This document shows positions 58,193 through 64,000 of a DNA stretch of 64,000 nucleotides, piece after piece. The translations under genes were made by a program, and so were the position numbers. The notes beneath the pieces were generated by a model. It did not search any database. It worked only from the letters and a program-made list of their open reading frames with translations, and was not told where the DNA came from. The DNA is from Copromyces sp. CBS 386.78 (Eukaryota > Ascomycota > Sordariomycetes > Sordariales > Sordariaceae): contig MU839209.1 of the NCBI GenBank assembly GCA_030685235.1, forward strand, positions 61,966 through 125,965, written 5' to 3'. Numbering within the stretch: the first letter of the stretch is position 1; the number at the start of each line of letters is the position of its first letter.

Positions 58193-58620
58193 ATGTTCTT
58201 GGATATATAAGAGAAACTTGAGTCCTGGCCTCTTCTAACCTACCGGCACAGCCCGTCCATGTCTAATGATGGCAATGCAAACAATATCAACGCTAAGGAC
58301 ACCGTGAAACTCGACGACTGAGGAGGAACAAGTGCTTTCGAAGTAAGCCAACGTATACTAAGTCGCAATCAATTGTGCACGACAGATCGCCTGCCAAGCG
58401 GTTGGTGAAAGGCGCTCAAGGTTTCGTCATGGCATAAGGCGCCTAGTAGGGTCTGGTTGTCCTACGCGGTGGGAGTTTAACAAAAGTGGAGCATAAGAGG
58501 TAAGCATACCTGTAGAGATAAGTACTCGTGGCGTATGGGCTTTTGTATTCTGAAAATAAAACTCGGACGTTTTGTCCACCGATGCAAATAGTATTGTTAT
58601 CTCCTACACTAAGCACCCGC
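57026..58620. other. convergent intergenic region DUF3824 gene / CLF1
   Basis: 1.6 kb expected to contain two 3' UTRs. It holds the AT/AG microsatellite listed separately. The frame at 57464-58090 (+) is low-quality in composition and shows no domain. Confidence 0.45.
58137..58190. repeat. compound microsatellite (AT)7(AG)20
   Basis: Seven AT dinucleotides (58137-58150) run directly into twenty uninterrupted AG dinucleotides (58151-58190). It lies in the spacer between the DUF3824 gene and CLF1. A perfect run of this length is expected to be length-variable between strains. Confidence 0.95.
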
Positions 58621-60763
58621 TCACTGAGCCCCTTCACCGCCAGCAGCACCACCAGCTACCCCTGCGGCTTGCTGTTTCCAGGCATTTGCCATGGCCAACA
58701 GACTCGACAAATTCTTGGTCTGCTGATCATCAGCCGGGAAGATGTAATCAACATACTCCTCCCAAGTATCATCCTCCAACTTGCGCTTCTTCTTGGTCTT
58801 CCTCGGCATCTGTTTCTGGATCTTCTCGATATCCTCCGCCGACCCGTGCGTCTTCTCAAACGCCAACCAAGCATTGAGCAGCGACACCCGCTCGGCCTTG
58901 AGCTCGCGCTCCTTCATGCTCTTGTGCGCCCTCTCGAAGATCTTGCGCGCGCGCGCCTTGGCCTCCTCGCTGACCGGCTTCTCTTCCTCGGTCTCTTCTT
59001 CTTCCTCCTCCTCCAATTCGTCGGGAATGTTGATTTCGAACTGGGCGTAGCTGATCCAGACCTTGGGGTGGTCGGCCTTCTCGAGCAGGCGCTCATACAG
59101 GGCGCGCGTCCGCTCGTACTCGCCCTCTTCTTCCTCAAAGTCGATGTACGCCTTCCATACCACCTCGGGCATGTCCAGGATCGGCTGCGAGACTGCGAGC
59201 TCGAAGATGGCGCGGGTGCGCTCGAGGTCGTCGAGACCGCGCTCCAGCTCGGCCCACTTGATCCATGTTTGGCAGTTAGCCGGGTTGTACATGACGTGCT
59301 TCTCGTAGAGGATGCGGCAGCGCTCAAACTCGTAGAGCTTCTGTTCGAGGAGGATGTACTCCTTGAAGATCTTGTCCTTGGGACACATGCCGATGGCGCG
59401 GCCGAAGGTTTTGCGGGCTGTCGTTAGCTGGCCCTGGCGAATCTCGAAGTGCGCCTTGGCAACCCACACCTTGGCAAAGGTGAACTTCTTGTGGGGGATC
59501 AGGCTCAGACAGGTGTCGTAGATCTGACGGGCTCGCTCGATATCCTTGGTTTCTCTCTCCTCCCATATCGCGTAGAAGAGGAAGAGGAAAATGTATCGCC
59601 TCCAGTGTCGCTTCTCTTGGGTTGGTGGTACTTGGGCAATGGCTCGCTCGTAGACTTCCCGGGTCCGGTCGACATCTCCTCCGCTCTCCTCCAGTCGCGC
59701 AAAGTCAAACCAGACGTCATAGTTCTTCGGGTTCTCATTCACTTGCTCCTCGTATAGCCTCCTCCTCTTCGTGAGAATAACGTCCTCCACGCCCTCCTTG
59801 TCGCCAAATTGCTTTTCGAATGTGGTGTAGTGGGCATGTAGCGTCATCGACTTGGACCGAGGCAGGTTGTCGAGGCCAAATTTGTAGATGGCACGGGCCC
59901 GCTCATACTCCCGTAGACGGGCCTCGTACCTGGCAAAGGCGATAAATATCCTTTCGTCCACGGCATCGTCGCCTAGTGTTTCGGCAATCGTCTGGATAGC
60001 GGTCTGGAAGACCTCGCGGACCGTGTCGCTGGTTCCGTATTCCTCCTCGAACTTGGCCCATTTGAGCCACGTCCTCGGTTCGGGATGGACGGCGGTAAAG
60101 GCCCTGAAGATCTCCCTTGCCCTGTCGAACTCGCCGTAACGTTTCTCTAGACGGATATAAGCACTCCACGCCTGCTCATCTGGGTGCCACTTCATCCATC
60201 GGTCAAAGACTTGTCTGGTGCCCGGAATGTCGCCGAGCATCTCCATGACGTAGAGATACTGGTACCAGAGGGATGTGACTCTGGGCAGCCGCGTAACGGC
60301 GCGGTCCAGGAGATTGCGGGCATGGTTGATGTTGCGGTTCTTGATCTCTGCTTGAACGTATCTGATCCAGAGTTCTGTTAAAGTACCGAGTTAGTGATTG
60401 ATGCTTCGACGACGCACATAGACAGCTTAAGTGGATGAACATACGAGTGTTGTTGGGATGTACGTCCAGAGCGCGCTCGAACACAGACCGGGCTCTCGCA
60501 AACTCCTTCTGTTCTAGCTCCCATTGGGCATATTGGAGCCAATTCGAAAGGCGAACTCGATTGCGTCGCACGTAATCCTCAAACTCCTTGCGCTTGCGAC
60601 CCTGGTATTCCTTGAGCTCCTCGAGGTCGGCAAAGCGCTGGGTGGGAGTCTGAAGGTTGACTTCCTGGCGGTCGACGGCCTCACGCAACAGCTGCTCGGC
60701 CGAAATCTGCACAGGCGCCGGGGCCTTGTTTTTCACCCGTGGCGGGCCGCGTGATGACTCCAT
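58621..60763 (-). CDS. CLF1: CLF1, crooked-neck-like HAT-repeat splicing factor (two exons)
   Basis: Exons 60763-60445 and 60374-58621 give 690 residues. The 70-nt intron has GTATGT, a CACTAACTC branch site and AACAG; it joins HPNNT to [10 protein letters not shown], restoring the family sequence. Clf1/Syf3 (Crooked neck) is a scaffold of the Prp19-associated (NTC) complex needed for spliceosome activation. The product starts [29 protein letters not shown], the conserved opening, and is then built almost entirely of HAT repeats: [29 protein letters not shown] ... [23 protein letters not shown] ... [11 protein letters not shown] and many more. An E-rich run ([14 protein letters not shown]) follows the last repeats, then a basic [11 protein letters not shown] patch and a G/A-rich tail. 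Length fits the family. It starts about 0.46 kb from the right RIP island. Confidence 0.95.
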
Positions 60764-61227
60764 TGTGGTGATGGGCGTAGCAAGTGACGATCTGACGAAG
60801 CTGGCGTGGTGTTGTACGATCTATACTTGATTCTTGATGAGATTTCGGAACTGGACGCCAACAGCCAGGACAAGGACGCGCTACGATTGATGGACCGTGG
60901 CTGAATATTGCGCAGTGGAGGTACTTGCTTGAAGTTAAGCCATATTTCTTACTTTAGCGGGCAGGTGGTCCTGTAAGGCCCGTAGAAGCAGCTGGATAAG
61001 GCTTTATGATGGCTGCCTACGGGGCAATGCCAAGCAAGCTCGAGGTACATCTCACCGAATAGAGTCAAAGCGCACTGTGTACAGGGACAACGGGCAGGCA
61101 AGAAGCACTGGCGCAGGTCTACTAGGCCGCTGTGCCTTGCAAGCACGGTGTCAATCCCCACTTTTGCATCTGGCCGCCAGATACACACACATGCATCAAC
61201 ATCGACTTTCCAGATCGTAAAGATTAA
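60764..61227. promoter_or_regulatory. CLF1 upstream region abutting the RIP island
   Basis: 464 bp between the CLF1 start and the left end of the Tc1-type relic. Composition is normal up to about 61.2 kb, so RIP-type mutation has not visibly spread into the promoter. No gene-like frame or named site. Confidence 0.5.
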
Positions 61228-62543
61228 TAACTCCGTCGTTTTATACTCGATTTACACTCAAATTTGACCGTTTCGACCGGAAATTGAAGCTATATCGACG
61301 TACAATAGTTACGACTATAACGCACTATACAAATGGCTAGTAGCGGTAAACTATTTACGTGATATTGGTCGTTGGCGAATATTTATGTAAAATCGCGTAA
61401 ACCGTTAATATTAGCGAGCGATAGATCTAGTACTTGAAGAAGAATTATAATACGATTGGTAGGCTATATCTAGAGCTTCGTATTCCCTTTAATTCTATTA
61501 TACTAGCGCCCTAGGTTATAGAGGTTAGTATAGGTATATACGTATAATAACTTCGAGTTGTATTTAATTTACTAGTATATAAGAAGTTTTTGAATTCTTT
61601 CGATATAAACCCGACCTTTATTTTAATAAGATATAGTACTTTTTCGCTAGCGAACTAAATATATATATATTGATAACAATTATATCGAAATATTTAAAAG
61701 CTTCGAAATAGAAGAATAAGAGGATAGTTTATAAGGCTTCCTAGCGTAGCGATTTATTAAGATTCGATTAGTTGTAGAAGGTTTTGAAGTTTTTAGTAGA
61801 AATATATATATTTTGCGATAAATTTAGAATTAATAAAAGGGATGGCGTTCGTTATATAAGATAGGCGCTAAAGGGTATATTTTTATAGTTAGAAAGCGCC
61901 CTAATTAGGGGTAAGCGGTTCTATTTACTATTAGCGTTAATTATAAATAGCCTTATTAACGTACTATATTATAAGGGAGTAATTAATATAGATAAGTTTA
62001 TTATATAATTCGAGGAAGAAGTATTCTTTAAGATAAATCCTTTTCCTAATTACTATAATATTCTAATAATAAATAATGTATTATAATATAAAGATCTTTC
62101 TATTAAGGTTACTTATAATAATAGAGGTATCCTACTCTAATTTTTATTACTATATTCCTTTGATTTTAACCCTATCGAAGCGTACTTTAGCAATGTAAAA
62201 GTATATATAAGGCGGTAGTATTAGTACGCTAGCGGTGATTAATTGAGGGAGGGGGAGTTTAAAATTTTCTTTAAAGGGGTAGCGCGGGAAGTAGGTTAGC
62301 GAATTAATGTTATACAAAGGTATTATCGCTAAATATACGTACCCTTTAACGAATTTAATAAGGCTAGCGAAGTAAAAGATTATAATATACTATATAGGAA
62401 TTAATTATACGAATTAAAGATAATAAGTACAGTAGTATAAAATATTAGATTGTATAGTAAATATAGCGAGATAAATATTATTGAAATTAGAGGTAGTTTA
62501 TAGCTAGAAATTAGTGTAATCGAGTATAAAAAAACGCCGTAAA
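61228..62543 (+). mobile_element. RIP-degraded Tc1/mariner-type DNA transposon (DD34E remnant)
   Basis: Degenerate inverted ends face each other: CTCCGTCGTTTTATACTCGA plus TTTACAC at 61231-61257, and GTGTAATCGAGTATAAAAAA plus ACGCCGT at 62514-62540. The element is therefore about 1.3 kb, the usual Tc1/mariner size, with TA at the outer edges. One plus-strand frame keeps transposase landmarks despite many stops: IFCDKFRIN with the first Asp at 61817; ILIINNVL at 62063-62086, where the expected Asp is Asn (62072), a G-to-A change; then DFNPIEAYFSNVK with the Glu at 62177. Exactly 34 residues separate the second and third positions. A start-like ATG (MASSGK) lies at 61333 in another frame, so indels are also present. 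Non-functional. Confidence 0.75.
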
Positions 62544-63875
62544 TATATAAAGAAAGTAGTAATAATAAGAAAACCCCTTAGAATATTAGAAATACTAAAG
62601 TATTAAAAGTATTATAAATCCTTTAAATAATATTATTATATATAATAATCTTTCTATATATATAATTCCCCTTTTTAGAGTTCATTTCCCTTCGTATATA
62701 TAATCCCCCTTTTAAAATCTGTTATCCTTATTATTATTATCGTCGTTATTAATAGAGATAGGCTCTTATTCGTTAGTAGTAGGGTTATTATTTATACGTA
62801 GGCTATCGTCGGGGTTAATTTCTTTATTTACGTAGTTTTTAATAAAGTTATTATAAATATAGTCGTCGAAAGTGGGAGGGTCGCGGTTAGGTACGAGGTT
62901 TATATTTTAGAGGGAGTTTAAGAATATAGTTATTAGTAATATAAACGGTTAATAATATACGCGATAGTAATAAATAAATATTTATTTTATAGTTATAATA
63001 GTTCTATAGGGTTAACGGTTTAGGAGGGGATTTATTGCGGTTATAGTATTAGAGCTTTACGCGGTAGTAGCGACGACGATTATTAGATAAAATTGCGTTC
63101 GAAATATAGATAGTTTTTAATAACCTTCTTAATTACAACGTAAATATTTTCGTTAATTCTATAGGCGAGATACTATAAACGCGGTAGGTTTCGTGCGTCG
63201 TAGAATAATAACCTCCCAGATATGAGGGAATTTTTGAGGCCGTATAACGTTTCTCTTAGTACGTTATTTTTATTAGTTTTTAGCGCGAGTTTAAAAATTA
63301 ATTACTTTATAAAGTCGGTAACGCGAGTATTAAGCGGTTAGTCTAGTAATAATAAGGGTAGAGGGGAGGAAGGTTAAAAGTTATTATTAGCGCGAGAGGT
63401 AGAAGTAGTATTAATGCTAGTACTAGTATTAATACCGTTAGGTAATATAAATAAAATAGGTAATATAGGCTTTAATAGTTTTATATTTATTATACTTATA
63501 TTTATATTCCTATATTCGTTAAATATAAGTATAGGAAGTAGGGTAAGGAGTATTCTAATGCTATTATTATTACCGTTAACCCTATATGTATTATTGTTAG
63601 TTTAGTAATTATTTTAGAGGTTGAAGTTGAAAATTTGAGGTACGGGTATAAAACCCTTTATATTATTATTACGTTTTGTGCCCGGGATAATATATAATAC
63701 GAACGGTTAAAATTACTAATTATTTAATTATTTAAATATTAGTACGCTAATTAAAGGAATAGATAGCTATTAAAACGAGTTAAACTATTATAAGGTTATT
63801 TCGGGCGGAGGTTAGTTAATTGTAGTCCGTTTAGTAGTAATAGCGTTGGCCTAATTAATAAAATCCTTTATTATT
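62544..63875. repeat. second part of the right RIP island, element type unknown
   Basis: 1.3 kb of AT-rich, CA-poor sequence directly beyond the transposon relic. The only open frame of note (63414-63605, +) is a low-complexity I/L/S run. Composition returns to normal near 63.88 kb. I could not assign a transposon class or find inverted or long direct repeats. Confidence 0.7.
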
Positions 63876-64000
63876 AAAGTATGTTGATAAGGCTTCTGAG
63901 GCTTGTTCGAAGAGGGTGGTTGCAGAAACGATATCGTAGAATTCAAAGTCGGAAGGATGGATGAAAAGGTAAAAATGGTCTTTTCTAGAAGAGTGGAGGA
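63876..64000. other. return to normal-composition DNA at window end
   Basis: The last ~125 bp have normal base composition with CA and TG present. They are too short to assign to a gene. Confidence 0.5.

Noticed and set aside
1..64000. CRISPR arrays, bacterial operons, 5S rRNA, secondary-metabolite cluster
   Set aside because: None of the defining repeats, gene orders or signature enzymes are visible; the window is fungal nuclear DNA.

Overview
The window reads as nuclear DNA of a filamentous ascomycete, most likely a Sordariomycete. Introns are short and carry GTRNGT donors, CTAAC- or CTGAC-type branch sites and YAG acceptors. Housekeeping genes resemble those of Neurospora-like fungi. GC-rich, gene-bearing DNA is flanked by AT-rich, stop-riddled islands that look mutated by RIP (repeat-induced point mutation, CpA to TpA).

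Layout. 1-12.8 kb is an AT-rich RIP-type relic island. 12.9-14.9 kb is a transition zone with a 506-bp inverted-repeat-bounded element and a tRNA-like (Pol III-like) unit. 15.0-31.4 kb is a compact housekeeping block: PWP1 (-), PRP16 (+), the glycine cleavage T-protein GCV1 (+), ethanolamine kinase (-), NPR3 (+) and a large bHLH factor (-). 31.4-36.7 kb is a long gene-poor stretch, followed by SFT2 (+, four exons). 38.0-47.2 kb is gene-poor; it holds a hypothetical gene broken by one in-frame TAG, two tandem-repeat clusters and a decayed reading frame. 47.2-60.8 kb carries a LARP1-like La-motif protein (+), a small three-exon INO4-like bHLH gene (+) that simple ORF calling fragments, a DUF3824-type RS-rich protein (+) and CLF1 (-). 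61.2-63.9 kb is a second RIP island; its left half is a Tc1/mariner-type transposon relic with recognisable inverted ends and DD34E spacing.

The genes do not form one pathway. They cover ribosome biogenesis (PWP1), splicing (PRP16, CLF1), one-carbon and phospholipid metabolism (GCV1, ethanolamine kinase), TORC1/amino-acid signalling (NPR3), vesicle traffic (SFT2), translation control (LARP) and transcription (two bHLH factors). Three apparent introns (NPR3, LARP, 5' part of the large bHLH gene) are multiples of three without in-frame stops, so they are invisible to ORF callers and would be translated if retained. No CRISPR array, operon or secondary-metabolite cluster is visible. All protein identities come from reading motifs; no database search was run.
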